This document shows positions 36,170-46,388 of a DNA stretch of 64,000 nt, in pieces. How positions within the stretch are numbered: position 1 is the stretch's first letter; each line of letters opens with the position of its first letter. The notes below the pieces were generated by a model. That model searched no databases. It had not been told where the DNA came from and saw only the letters and a list, made by a program, of their open reading frames with translations. The position numbers and the translations under genes are program-made. The stretch is from Dactylonectria macrodidyma (Eukaryota > Ascomycota > Sordariomycetes > Hypocreales > Nectriaceae). Where the stretch lies: positions 806,001 through 870,000 of the forward strand of contig JAGMUV010000003.1 in NCBI GenBank assembly GCA_020744425.1. The letters run 5' to 3'.

Positions 36170-37435
36170 TTAGACATCGCCGGTCTTGAAAAGCTCGAGG
36201 TGCTGGCGATCCCAGGGAACGCCGCGGCCCTCGAGCCAGGCGCGCACCTCAACCATCCACTCCTCGGGCCCGCACACGTAGTACTCGGCAGTGCTGTCGC
36301 CGAGGTTCAGCAGGTCCTCCTTCTCGAGGGTCTCGAGGTTGATACGACCGGTAAAGTCGTAGTCCTTGCCGGCGACGTCGCCGTCGCGCAGCTCCGAGAG
36401 GAAGATCTTGGCCCGGACGTTGCCGTGCTGAGCGGCCGTCTCCCGGACGTGCGGGGCGAAGCAGGACGAGCCCGAGTGCTGGGCGCCGTGGATCCACGTG
36501 ATGGGTCGGCCGCTCGTCTCGGACTTGAGCACGGCGTCCTGGATCGAGACCAGGGGTGTGGCACCGACACCGGCTGAGATGAGAACCAGGGGCTTGGTGA
36601 CGGCGTCCGTCTTGGCCGGGTCGACGAAGAACTCGCCGGCCGGAGGGCTGATCTCGACGACGTCGCCGACGTTGTAGCGGCGGTACAGCATGTTGGAGAT
36701 GAGGCCGTAGACCTTGCCCGACTCGATGTCCTCAGGGGGCGCGTTCTCAATCGTGTCCTCGAGCTTGACGCTGATGCGGTAGTGGTTGGCACCATCCTCG
36801 GGAGCCTCACTCAAGCTGAACTGTCGGCTCTGGTTGAGGCCGTTGAGCTCCGGGATAGGGAGCTGGAGGCTGACATACTGTCCGGGGAGGAACTTGGGCA
36901 GCGGCTTGCCGTCAACGGGCTCGAGGTAGTAGTTGGTGACGCGCTCGTTCTCGGCCTCCTTCTTGGCAATGGTGAACTTGCGCCACGTCTTCCAGTCACC
37001 GGCAGCATCGTACAGCACCTTTTCGCGGTTGATGAAGACGCTGGCGAGCTGGCCGTAGGCGGCGACCCAGGCATCCTTGATCTCCGGGGTCAATGCGGGG
37101 CCGAGGATCTCGCCGAAGGCGCCGACCAGGTATTTGCCGACGATGTCATACTGGGCGGGCTCGATGAAGAGCGAGACGTGCTTCTGGGCGATGCGCTCCA
37201 CTGCGTGCTGCAGCTTGGGCAGATCGTCGATGTGCTGCGCGTATGCGAGCACTGATCGAGCCAGTGCTGCGGGTTGCTCGCCAGTGTGCTGGGCTCGCAG
37301 CGAGAAGTAGTTCTTGAGGCTGGGGTTCTCGCGGATCATGTTGCGGTAGAAGGTTGTGGTGATGGTCTTGCCGTGCTCCTTGAGGATCGGCACTGTGGCC
37401 TTGACGATGGCGATTTGGGCCTGTGTTAGAGACAT
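36170..37435 (-). CDS. yhb1: Flavohemoglobin, nitric oxide dioxygenase
   Basis: Converts NO and O2 to nitrate with NAD(P)H, protecting against nitrosative stress; cytosolic or mitochondrial in fungi. Intronless, 421 residues, near the usual 400. The globin domain (about 1-150) has Tyr30 (B10), Gln54 (E7) and the proximal heme ligand His86 in QKHVSL. The FAD domain (about 150-270) has RQFSLS at 204-209. The NAD domain has SAGVGATP at 287-294 and YYVCGP at 385-390. All residues needed for activity appear present. Strong codon bias leaves long empty antisense frames, which I read as shadows. The upstream 160 nt contain a TATATAAA box and repeated GATCT/TAATG-like short motifs. No nitrate or nitrite assimilation gene is adjacent. 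Confidence 0.96.
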   Translation of the reverse strand: MSLTQAQIAIVKATVPILKEHGKTITTTFYRNMIRENPSLKNYFSLRAQHTGEQPAALARSVLAYAQHIDDLPKLQHAVERIAQKHVSLFIEPAQYDIVGKYLVGAFGEILGPALTPEIKDAWVAAYGQLASVFINREKVLYDAAGDWKTWRKFTIAKKEAENERVTNYYLEPVDGKPLPKFLPGQYVSLQLPIPELNGLNQSRQFSLSEAPEDGANHYRISVKLEDTIENAPPEDIESGKVYGLISNMLYRRYNVGDVVEISPPAGEFFVDPAKTDAVTKPLVLISAGVGATPLVSIQDAVLKSETSGRPITWIHGAQHSGSSCFAPHVRETAAQHGNVRAKIFLSELRDGDVAGKDYDFTGRINLETLEKEDLLNLGDSTAEYYVCGPEEWMVEVRAWLEGRGVPWDRQHLELFKTGDV

Positions 37436-38691
37436 GATTGTTGGGTTGATGATCTGTTAATGATCTTTAATGCAAAGGACTTTTGATCTGTTGCAAGAGA
37501 CTTTGATCTAAGATGATCTATAATGTAAAAGACTGCTGATGGTGATATTGAGCTCTCTTCTCTTCAACAGCGCGATCGCCAGAGTCCTTTATATACGCCG
37601 TCTGAGAAACCACTCAAGGCACGGCCAAAGGGCATTACGCATTCGTTCCGCAGGTTGTCGACTTTCCGCAGTCGCCAACATCATGCCATTATCCTGGGCG
37701 GCGAAGCCCTAGCTCGATGTCCCGACAATTGCGGCGTCAAATTCGCTGCCACGGGTTCGTTGTCACGGCCCAGAAGCATGGTCTGACGTCTGGGGAAGAC
37801 ATCTCCGCGGGGTTGTTGAACAGGGGGACCAAGGGCTTTGTCAGTGGTGCACATGGCTGAGTTGAATTATTGCAATACTGAATCGTGGTTTTTGTTTTCT
37901 ATGTGTAATTTGACTAAGCGCATGTGCATCTGGACTAGGCGAATTGATTGCAAGTGCAGTTGCTCTGCGTTGCTGCACCTCTCGTCAAAGCCGTCGCGAT
38001 CGATCCTGCTGTAACCTTTAATTTTTTTTTGTCTTCCCACGACTAGGGTTCAAGCAAAACAAGCGAACAAGCAATGAACTACTGGCCGAAACGGGCAATA
38101 GACTCCAGGAACGGGGACACCATGTTGCGGAGAAGCGGAAATGCCAGCAGCATTGTTCTATTTGGGGTCAGCCACCCGCCAGGAACCCGAGTTTGTTTGA
38201 CACACAGTGGCCTGACGCCGGTGCTACGAGATTCGGACCAACCCGGGACACAGAATATTGCCCGGGACAGACGGACGGACCGGATCCGGAGGGGGCCATT
38301 TTCTGTCTCTCAGCTTTTCAGCTTTTGGCGTCAACAGGGGCAAACGGCCATGGCGAATCCAGCGAGCAAATCGGCATCCCGCAATTCATCAGCATGACTG
38401 CCGGAGATGCTGGGTTCTGCTGCATAGTTTGAGACGTCATGTGGACCGCAATGGCGACTTGATTAGTGATATGTCTCTCATCCTGTGGAGCAGTCTTCAT
38501 GCCGTCGGTGGAGCAAGGCCGCGTTGAAGGCGGACACGAGCTAGGAAGAGCCTGCAGAGCGTCACATCGAGGATGGATGAAATGGGAATGTGTCAATTGG
38601 CACCAGCGGTTGTGCGTGCCAGACTCAAAGCCCATGGAGCTCCCCGCATGATGTCCTGATATGTATGAGGATATCTTCAATATCTCCTATC
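37436..38691. other. Intergenic region: flavohemoglobin promoter, then tRNA 5' flank
   Basis: 37436-37600 is the near promoter or 5' UTR with repeated GATCT and TAATG pieces. The remaining kilobase to the tRNA has short frames only; I see no gene in it. Confidence 0.55.
37588..37595 (-). promoter_or_regulatory. TATA box of the flavohemoglobin gene
   Basis: TATATAAA on the minus strand about 155 nt upstream of the ATG at 37435, in otherwise mixed-composition DNA. Confidence 0.6.
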
Positions 38692-38781
38692 GGCCGCGTG
38701 GCCTAATGGCTAAGGCGCTAGATTTCGGTACACCGATTTCCAATTCTCTAGAGATTCCAGGTTCGACTCCTGGCGTGGTCG
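38692..38781 (+). tRNA. tRNA-Arg (TCG anticodon) with 17-nt intron
   Basis: Cloverleaf folds by eye. The acceptor stem is GGCCGCG with CGTGGTC (two G-T pairs), discriminator G at 38781. The D arm contains TGGCCTAATGGCTAAGGC (A box). The anticodon stem is CTAGA (38718-38722) with TCTAG (38747-38751), anticodon TCG at 38725-38727. The intron is 38729-38745, one base after the anticodon as in nuclear tRNA genes. Variable loop AGATT; T arm CCAGG-TTCGACT-CCTGG (B box GGTTCGACTCC). CCA is not encoded, as expected for a eukaryote. It would read CGA arginine codons (and, if A34 is absent, wobble only). Confidence 0.93.
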
Positions 38782-39724
38782 CGTTCTTTTTGCATTTTTT
38801 GACACTTGTCAAAAGCGCGATAACCTTTTCTGAATTTTCGTGATGATTATTTGTCCCTCTGTTGTGATGCCCGTGATGCATGCGTGGATTCCGCTTGTGG
38901 TTTTTGGTAGTGCGAACTATAGTGGATCTACTCGACATCTTACTTAGTCAGCGTTTTCGGCAGACCACCAGCCTAGAACCTGGAGCCACGCACGGTTGAT
39001 CGTGAACGTGTAGAAGAGACTGCTTCATGGGACTCATGGACTTATAAATACTTTCTTTTTAATACGTCTTTTTGCCCTTTCATTACTTTCAGAGTGAGAT
39101 TTCACTCCCACGCAGATGCCGTCATCGGTTGCGACTCTCCACTTCCGATCCCAAGTTGGATTGCAGGGTAAGCAAACCAACGGGGCTACGCATCAGTCAG
39201 TGTAAGACATCAACTGGCAGTTAGCCTAGCATCGCTCTTCTATCATGTATTTGGCACATAACAGCCCGAAATTGAGAGATGAGCTAGGTATCCTGGGTCC
39301 TCAATGAGACAGAGGCCAATGATTGACTTACATGGGCGGCTTTTTGAGATACATGCGACGAAAAGAAGAGCATGGAGATAATGATAGTAAACCCAAGGGT
39401 TTGTGGTGTCGCCTATTGCCCGACCCAAAGGATTGCCATCGTCATTCCGAAAATGGTAAAAGAGTAGACAAGAATTTGGTATATGAGTCGCATAGGAAAG
39501 CCCAAATATTCCGATGCCTATGCAAAACTCTTTACGGCTGGCAGATCGGGCTGAAGGCGATTGCTGAAACGGTAGGGGTGTCGGTTGGCGCTGGATGGCT
39601 GGGGGCTGAGCGGCTGTTCAGCCTGATGGACGCATGTGCCCAAGCCCAAGACAAGCCAGGCAGAGTCCTGTTTCCCCTCAAACCTGCATCTTCTTCATAT
39701 GTTTCTTTGGGTATCTGATCCACG
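38782..39724. other. Intergenic region between tRNA and NB-ARC-TPR gene
   Basis: About 0.9 kb. A plus-strand frame at 39323-39718 ends seven bases before the next ATG, but its composition and lack of domains suggest it is chance; this DNA is more likely the promoter and 5' UTR of the NB-ARC-TPR gene. No other gene is seen. Confidence 0.5.
38787..38801 (+). terminator. RNA polymerase III T-run terminator
   Basis: TTTTT followed by TTTTTT within 20 nt of the tRNA 3' end, the expected pol III stop. Confidence 0.8.
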
Positions 39725-42106
39725 ATGGGCGAGCCAGCGCCGCACCCACGCAATATCCATCACAGCCAATTTGGCGATAACACAGTCATCACCCAGGGCG
39801 ATTTCCACTACCACGGACCTCACCCGCCGACAACAAAAGCCGTCGTCCGCATTCCATACCCCCGCAACGAGGACATTGTTCCTCGACCAGAACTGACTGA
39901 GAAGCTCGACGCTTTACTTCTGCAGACTTCAAAGTATTGTAGCGCTGCGCTCTGGGGCCTAGGTGGATCAGGGTGAGTTCTTTGTATATGCCCTTTGCCA
40001 GTCACATATTCTCATAGATAGCCTAGAAAAACGCAGATTGCCCTGGAGTACGCGTACCGACGATGCGACGATCCTAAATGCTCCGTTCTCTGGGTACATG
40101 CCGACAACGAAGCGACATTCTCGCAGGACTACAAATCAATAGCGAAAGAGCTGGGGCTAGATGCGAACCTTAAAGGCAAGGACTTGCTCAGAGCCGTGCG
40201 CGATGGCATCAAGGCACTACCACAATGGGTCCTAATCCTCGACAACGCCGACGACTTAACGATATTCGGCATCGGAAAAAAGGAGGATCAGACGACAAAT
40301 CTAGATGAGTACGTGCCTCGAGCAGCCACAGGAACAGTATTGTGGACCAGCCGAGACGAACGAATCAAAGGGTCGCTCGTCGGCCCAAGACGCGGTATCG
40401 CAGTTGCCCGCATGTCATCCGATGAGGCAAACCAACTCCTCACCATATGCAGGGATGATGAAAACAAGAAAGAGGAGATTGAAAATGCGGCTTTAATCCA
40501 AGAACTTCAGTGTCTTCCGCTGGCCATCTCGCAGGCTGGTGCTTACATGCGACGAACAGAAACATCAGCCAAGGAGTACTTGGCTCTCCTGGAACAGACC
40601 AAAATGCGGTGGCATATCCTGAAGGAAACCCAGCATGATCGGCATCGAAGAAGTGGGGTCCCGAACAGCATTCTCGAAACATGGGCTATTTCGATGGACC
40701 ATATCCGACAGACAAGCGAAATGGCATACCGAATCCTCCATGTGATTGCATACCTCAACAACCAAGACATTCCGCATGAGATGATAGCAGCGATTGCAAA
40801 ACACACAGTCAAGGATCCGCCGGACCAACCAGAGGAGATGCTGGTGATCGATGCTATCACGAGGCTGAAGGAGTTTTCATTCCTTTCTACGCATACAGTC
40901 AGAGAAGAGGGCCGGAGCTACGAGATGCACATGCTCGTGCATGAGGCTGTGCGATACGGATTGCAGATGCGGCAGCGTATGCAAATGGACGATGTTGATG
41001 CTGGTGGAAGAAGTCGTCCCGAAGACGAAACCGAAGGGTATTTCTCAGAGATTGCACTACACGTTGTGACAGAGCTCTTCCCAAAATCAGAAAAAGAAAC
41101 ATGGCCAGCATGCGACCGATATCTGCCACATGCAGTCAAGGTGGGAGGCTGGGCAGAGTTGTGCGGGAAGGAGGTTGAGACCTCGCAAGTCCTTGACCGA
41201 GTATCGATGTTTCTGTACCATCAAGGACGGTGGCGGGAGAAAGAGTCTATTGATGAGAGGGGGTTGAAACTTCGGCGGAAAGTGCTTGGAGAGAGGCACC
41301 CGGATACAATCAGGACCATGTCGGACCTTGCAGTGACATGCTGGCAACAAGGCCGCTTCAACGAAGCCGAGACGATGAGCCTACTGGCCCTAGAGCTTCG
41401 GCAGGAAGTGCTTGGAGAGATACATCCAGATACCATCCGGAGTATGGCGAGCCTTGCATCAACATACCATGCGCAGGGGCGCTATAAAGAGGCCGAGCCA
41501 ATAGAGCTCAAGGTCCTAGAGCTTCGGCGGGAAGTACTTGGGGAAAGGCATCCAGATACCATCTGGAGTATGGCGAACCTTGCATCAACATACCATGCGC
41601 AGGGGCGCTATAAAGAGGCCGAGCCAATAGATCTCAAGGTCCTAGAGCTTCAACGGGAAGTGCTTGGAGAGATACATCCAGATACCATCTGGAGTATGGC
41701 GAACCTTGCATCAACATACTCTGCGCAGGGGCGCTATAAAGAGGCCGAGCCAATAGAGCTCAAGGTCCTAGAGCTTCGGCGGGAAGTGCTTGGAGAGATA
41801 CATCCAGATACCATCCGGAGTATGGCGAGCCTTGCATCAACATACCATACGCAGGGGCGCTATAAAGAGGCCGAGCCAATAGAGCTCAAGGTCCTAGAGC
41901 TTCGGCGGGAAGTGCTTGGGGAAAGGCATCCAGACACTCTCTATGCCATGTGGCAACTCGCTTTTACTTGGAAAGCTTGTGGCCGCTACGACGATGCGCT
42001 TTCCCTCATCCAACAGTGTGTTGACGGTCAAACTTCTATCCTTAGACCGGATCATCCTAAGACACAAGAATCGAACCAGACTCTTGAGGAGTGGAAAAAA
42101 AGTTGA
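39725..42106 (+). CDS. NB-ARC/TPR protein (fungal NLR-like STAND ATPase)
   Basis: Signal-transducing ATPase of the type used in fungal non-self recognition. Exons 39725-39972 and 40027-42106 (54-nt intron, GTGAGT...CCTAG) give 775 residues. The intron splits the Walker A motif: splicing yields GLGGSGKT at 78-85, then QIALEYAY. Walker B is VLILDNADD (about 150-158), a sensor-like GTVLWTSRDER follows, and LPLAISQAGAY (about 246-256) matches the GLPL-type motif. The C-terminus (about 480-760) is kinesin-light-chain-type TPRs of 42 residues; the central four are nearly identical at DNA level. There is no large N-terminal effector domain; instead a short segment has QFGDNTVITQGDFHYH (15-30), which may act as an oligomerisation or amyloid-signalling motif. 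The start fits: the next in-frame Met lies well inside the ATPase. Cytosolic. The ligand and partner are unknown. Confidence 0.9.
41399..41902 (+). repeat. Four 126-bp tandem repeats encoding TPR units
   Basis: Units start at 41399, 41525, 41651 and 41777; a fifth begins at 41903 and soon diverges. Units one and four differ at two of 126 bases by my reading, the others at a handful. Changes concentrate at a few codons: TIRSMAS/TIWSMAN, YHAQ/YSAQ/YHTQ, IELK/IDLK and LRRE/LQRE. Each unit keeps frame (42 codons). Confidence 0.93.
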
Positions 42107-42849
42107 AGTATTTATAATAACCCATGAAGAAATTTCCGAGCGTGTTATGAACGATTGAGTGGCTTAATATGAAGTGTGGATTGTAGTGTACTCGAAATGT
42201 GTAGTTTAATCTTGAGGATTTGAGAATTTGTAAGTGCTGAGCTATTCTGATTTCATTTCATGGAAGATTGATTCTTTGGGTTCAGAACTCGTCCATCTTC
42301 CAAGGGAGGCGGGGTCAGAAAGAGGGAATTGCCCCCCATGGACTATATGTGCGAGGCAAGGGTGGTTGTGGTACGAGCTGGAGTCAGTGTTTGTTCGTGC
42401 AAAGTCCCGAAGACCACTACTGCAATGTTCTATGGCTTGTCTCGTACCGATCCCTCATGCCGAAGGGCGAATGCTTCTAAGGCTGGTGATGGAATAACAC
42501 GAGAGGAATAGATCTGATGCAGACTGACGCCGTCTCCAAACCAAACGCCTTCTCGACAGCGTAGGCTCTTGGGGCTTGGAAAATGCAAGATAAACCACCT
42601 AACCTCTAGATGCCTTCTTTCAGGTACATCCTTAGCTTTGTTCTTCTTCTCGCTCGTCGGATGACGATCAAGCACTGCGGCCCTTGTCGGTCCATCATCA
42701 GATAGAACTAGCAAAAATAATAGACGGTGGCGACGGAGATGGCACGTATCTAGCAGAACTGGTCACAAGACAAGTATCTATTTGACTTAAGGGTTCGTCA
42801 TTATTTCATTCAGTTCTAACACTTGGGTCCTATCCCCATCCCTCACACT
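42107..42849. other. Intergenic region between convergent genes
   Basis: Holds the 3' flank of the NB-ARC-TPR gene and of the secreted-protein gene. No gene is seen. Confidence 0.6.
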
Positions 42850-44631
42850 TCAATTCTTCGGTCCTCCTCTCGGCCCCCCAAAGTTCATCCTCCAGTACGA
42901 CTCGTTCCCCCGCCCCGACAGCCCCTCGATCGACCGACACCCCGGGTTCCAGTGATCCTCCACGTTGCCAAACGGCCACATGGCGATGAAGAGCACCTCG
43001 TCCAGCGGACACGGCTGAGCCTGCATCCAGGTCGTCCACCCGAGCGTCTCCGTTAATCGCTGTATAGCCGTTCGGCCGATGTCGACTGCGTGCTGGAGAC
43101 CCGAGTCGTCGTCGTTTTCGATGGCTTCGTCGTCGTCGGGACTGGCGGTGGGCTTGGGTGAAGCGCTGGAGAGAAGTTCGCGGATTGAGAAGAGGGTGCT
43201 GCAAACTTTTTCCATCACGGTATCGATGGAGGTGAAGATTAACTCGTCTTCGAGGCTCCAATCCTGCTTCGAGATGGTCGCCGGTCGGAGGAAGTGCTTC
43301 CTGCATCGGTCGACGGCGTCGGCGTACCTGTCCACATCGGCTCTGGTCGAGAGAGAAATATCTTCGGGCAAGGGCGGGGCATCGAACCAGGTCGCCGTGA
43401 TGGTCTCGACCTCGTAGAGGAAGTATCGGTATGCAAGCGACTCCGAAGCCATGGATCCTATCCTATGGGCAAATCGGCTCACAATCAGATCGACAACCCC
43501 TTGCCAGTTGACTGTGAATCTGCGCGGTTCGGCGGCCACCTTGGCCAGGTGCTTCTTGATAACCCTCAAGTCATCCAAGCTGACGGATTCGAGGCGCACA
43601 AGATCTGGTCGGTCAATTTCCTTGCTGGTGATGTTGACTGGGAAAAACAGCGCCGAGACCATGGACGAAAAGTCGAACCGGATTCGGTCTGCGCCAAGCC
43701 CGTTGTATCGCTCTCCAACGGCCCTCGCCCACATGAAGCCCGCCATGGAGTTGTCGCCAACCTTGTCCTCGGGCATCGCCGTCCGTGTCATGCTGATAAC
43801 GTCAAGTCCGTTGTTAAAGTCGCAGTAGATGATTTCGAATCCAGCCTCCATGCGCATCACGCCGTCAAAGCCCCAGTCGCCTGCTAGGTCGCAGAGATCC
43901 ATAGCGCGGGGATATTCGTCGAACCCACGCCCGTTGTGGTTGGTCGTGTTCTCCCGAAGTAGCAGGTCCTGAGTATCGAGTGTGCCCATCGAGGTCTTTC
44001 CAGCACTCATACCATCGATGTAGAGCAGTTTTAGGTCACGATTTGCCTGGTATGTCTGAAGATAGCCACGAACATTCTTGTCATCATCATCGTCACTATC
44101 AAGAGGACCGCTGCCAGGGCCTTGGATATTGCGACGTCGACGAAGCTCTTGTCGAGTGTCTTCGCTGTCAGAAAGGAGCGTCTGACCATCGGAGTCTCCA
44201 ACAAGAGGCGGTGGTGGATCGTTTGGATCATCTCCCGGTAGGGGCGGCCGGTTGGGATCCCTTGGATCACCACCTGGAGGTTTTATACGAGGAGGTCTTC
44301 TAAATCTCCCTTTGTGCGAGAATGCAAAGCCCTCAGCATGCTCGATCTCGAAAGCCAGCCACTCAGGGCCAGTGGGCACCGTGTTATTTTGATCACCGTG
44401 GAACAACAGTGTACCCCGGGGCATCACGGCCGGGATAAATCCAAAGCCATTGTGGTAGTATGAAGACCCCCATTGTCTGCCCGCCGAGTGGATGGCGTTG
44501 AAGATGCGGTATGCGTTCTCTTTCGAACTCTCGTGGTTCGGCTTGATGGGCTTCCCAGCCGGGATGCTGGTGGCGCCACTCAAAGTGACACCGAGAGCTA
44601 GCACCAAGGTGTTGATAGTCGACGGAATCAT
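42850..44631 (-). CDS. Predicted secreted protein of unknown function, 593 residues
   Basis: Single open frame from ATG 44631. The first 20-22 residues (MIPSTINTLVLALGVTLSGA) form a clear signal peptide. Residues 45-105 look folded (YRIFNAIHSAGRQWGSSYYHNG, EIEHAEGFAFSHKG). A disordered linker of about 80 residues is rich in proline, aspartate and arginine (PPGGDPRDPNRPPLP, DSDDDDD). After it comes a conserved-looking block (DLKLLYIDGMSAGKTSMGTLDTQDLLL) and about 370 further residues with a few cysteines (CDLAGDWGF, IIYCDFNNG). I know similar uncharacterised proteins from Hypocreales only by general impression and assign no function. It has no transmembrane helix besides the signal, no GPI-type tail, and no catalytic motif I recognise. 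It faces the NB-ARC-TPR gene tail to tail. The run of aspartate/arginine residues could include an unrecognised intron, but the frame stays open throughout. Confidence 0.82.
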   Translation of the reverse strand: MIPSTINTLVLALGVTLSGATSIPAGKPIKPNHESSKENAYRIFNAIHSAGRQWGSSYYHNGFGFIPAVMPRGTLLFHGDQNNTVPTGPEWLAFEIEHAEGFAFSHKGRFRRPPRIKPPGGDPRDPNRPPLPGDDPNDPPPPLVGDSDGQTLLSDSEDTRQELRRRRNIQGPGSGPLDSDDDDDKNVRGYLQTYQANRDLKLLYIDGMSAGKTSMGTLDTQDLLLRENTTNHNGRGFDEYPRAMDLCDLAGDWGFDGVMRMEAGFEIIYCDFNNGLDVISMTRTAMPEDKVGDNSMAGFMWARAVGERYNGLGADRIRFDFSSMVSALFFPVNITSKEIDRPDLVRLESVSLDDLRVIKKHLAKVAAEPRRFTVNWQGVVDLIVSRFAHRIGSMASESLAYRYFLYEVETITATWFDAPPLPEDISLSTRADVDRYADAVDRCRKHFLRPATISKQDWSLEDELIFTSIDTVMEKVCSTLFSIRELLSSASPKPTASPDDDEAIENDDDSGLQHAVDIGRTAIQRLTETLGWTTWMQAQPCPLDEVLFIAMWPFGNVEDHWNPGCRSIEGLSGRGNESYWRMNFGGPRGGPKN

Positions 44632-45622
44632 GGCGAGTGGCAGAGCAACCTGCGACCCAAAAAGTGATGGCGACGATGAGAAAAATCACATTGAGATGGA
44701 AACGCTCGTATCGTTATTGCCGCGGATGCCTTGTCATGAGCCTGTCAGCCACGCGTCCAGCCCACCTCGGAGACCGATCTTATCCGCGATGGGTCATAGC
44801 CTGAATCTCACCAGGCACAGATTGATAAGCGATGGCCAGTGACAGCTCCCCCACCTTGAAGCACCACCGTTGGAGTTGATCCTCACAACTCAGACTAAAA
44901 AAGTCATTTGTCGATCATGGTAGTAGAATCGCGGCGGGAAAATTCCGAAGAGGGTGGATTCATTGAATGGTCGTTAACTCGACTCATTAGAGTGAGGTTG
45001 TAAGTTTCGTCAACTTATCATGGCACCCACCCATCATGACAACGACCGCATGACAAAAGTTGATGGTGTGAATAGCATCAAGGTTTTCTTTTTCTGCCAG
45101 AGTTCATCAGGTAAGGAATTGAGTAGCGAATTGGCAATCGATCATCGCCACGTGTATCGACCCACTGCCATCGAAATAGGGAGGTCATTCGTGAAAAGGT
45201 TGCGACGCCCAAGCTTCAGAACATGGGTTGTCGGGTGTGTCGATCGTGGGTTCCACTAGACTGGTCCACCGCAGGTTGGTCGCGGCCCACGGAAACATTT
45301 CCTAGTGCGCGCCATGATGGCTGACTGCGGTGCTCGAGACTTCATAAAACACCAACGACTCATGATGGATGAGGTGGTCTCGTTTTGCGGCGCGCGTGGG
45401 GTTTGGGTCGGTGAAAGATAACTGTCATGCTGACAGGGCATCCAATCGGCATGGCTTGGGAGGCACATGGAGATGCTGGCAGTGGGATGATTGGGTGCAG
45501 TGCCTCACCGTCACGGTAGAAACCGAGGTGACAAAGATGTGCAAGGGAAAGCAGAGGGAAAAGAGGACGGTTTCTTGGCAGAGACAACTTAGCATCCATC
45601 GGGCAGCGGTGACTCGGTGAGG

Positions 45623-45652
45623 CTGCATGTCTCTGCATGTCTCTGCATGTCT
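45623..45652. repeat. Short tandem repeat TGCATGTCTC, three copies
   Basis: Three near-perfect decamers; the third is followed by a diverged TGCACGTCC. Non-coding. Confidence 0.75.
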
Positions 45653-46346
45653 GCACGTCCTCATGTGTGTTGCCGGACGGATCATACGACGGATGGTCCG
45701 GAGCCACGGTTTTTGGGCTGGCCAGCTGACCGGGTAGAAACGAAGCCACTGGAGTCGTACGAAATGCTGTACGTACCAAAGGAACTGAGATGATTTGTTC
45801 GTTCCAGGTGGTACAAGGCATTGACCGAGGAGGGGGATGTTGCTGGTCAATTCCTTGTGAATGGATGTCATGTGCAACGCCTCCAGGCTGAAGGATCAGC
45901 TCGATGGACGAGCACGGAGGGTTGTCCAAGCCAAAAGATCATGACCGGTCTGCTTTCGGTGCGTGGGGATCCCTGAGCCGAGATTCTGGTTGTTCTAAAT
46001 GGAGAAGTTGTCGAATCCCTTGCTGGTAAGGGAGACATACAGGAGCAAGTAAGGGGGGAAATCTACCAACACCTTCAATCCCTCTCTGTTGCTTCCATGG
46101 TCCTGCAGCTAGGAGAAAACTGACATACATTTACGTACTAGACTAACTTATCACACACGCGCAAAGTAACATCTGCATCTTACATGCGTATAATTTTGCA
46201 ACGGTCCCAACAGGCACGACAGTTTCCAATCCCGATGTCGTAGGCCAACACATCTGAGCCCCGGGTGACATCCCCGGGGAGCGGTAAAGTAGCCTCTCAT
46301 CCACCATCCGCATTCCCCCCCATCCCCTAGAAGGTGGGATGCAACC

Positions 46347-46388
46347 CCCCTGTGGAGCTCCCCTGTGGAACGCCCCTGTGGAACCTCC
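46347..46388 (+). promoter_or_regulatory. Three 13-bp repeats with CCCCT cores upstream of the trehalose gene
   Basis: CCCCTGTGGAGCT, CCCCTGTGGAACG and CCCCTGTGGAACC in direct succession, about 1.65 kb before the ATG at 48043. CCCCT/AGGGG is the core bound by Msn2/4-type (Seb1) stress regulators in fungi. A stress-response role is an inference from the core and the neighbouring gene. Confidence 0.45.

Noticed and set aside
36200..37310. Several plus-strand and alternate-frame ORFs over the flavohemoglobin gene
   Set aside because: They arise from strong GC3 codon bias of the real gene on the minus strand.
39323..39718. 131-codon plus-strand frame directly before the NB-ARC-TPR gene, considered as its effector partner
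   Set aside because: No HeLo-, HET- or lipase-like pattern, mixed composition, no splice support; more likely promoter or leader DNA.
41399..41902. Tandem repeats as a CRISPR array or minisatellite
   Set aside because: They are in frame, encode TPR helices and have no spacers; organism is a eukaryote.
45020..45259. 79-codon plus-strand frame in the divergent promoter region
   Set aside because: No domain, no leader or splice evidence; a chance frame is as likely.
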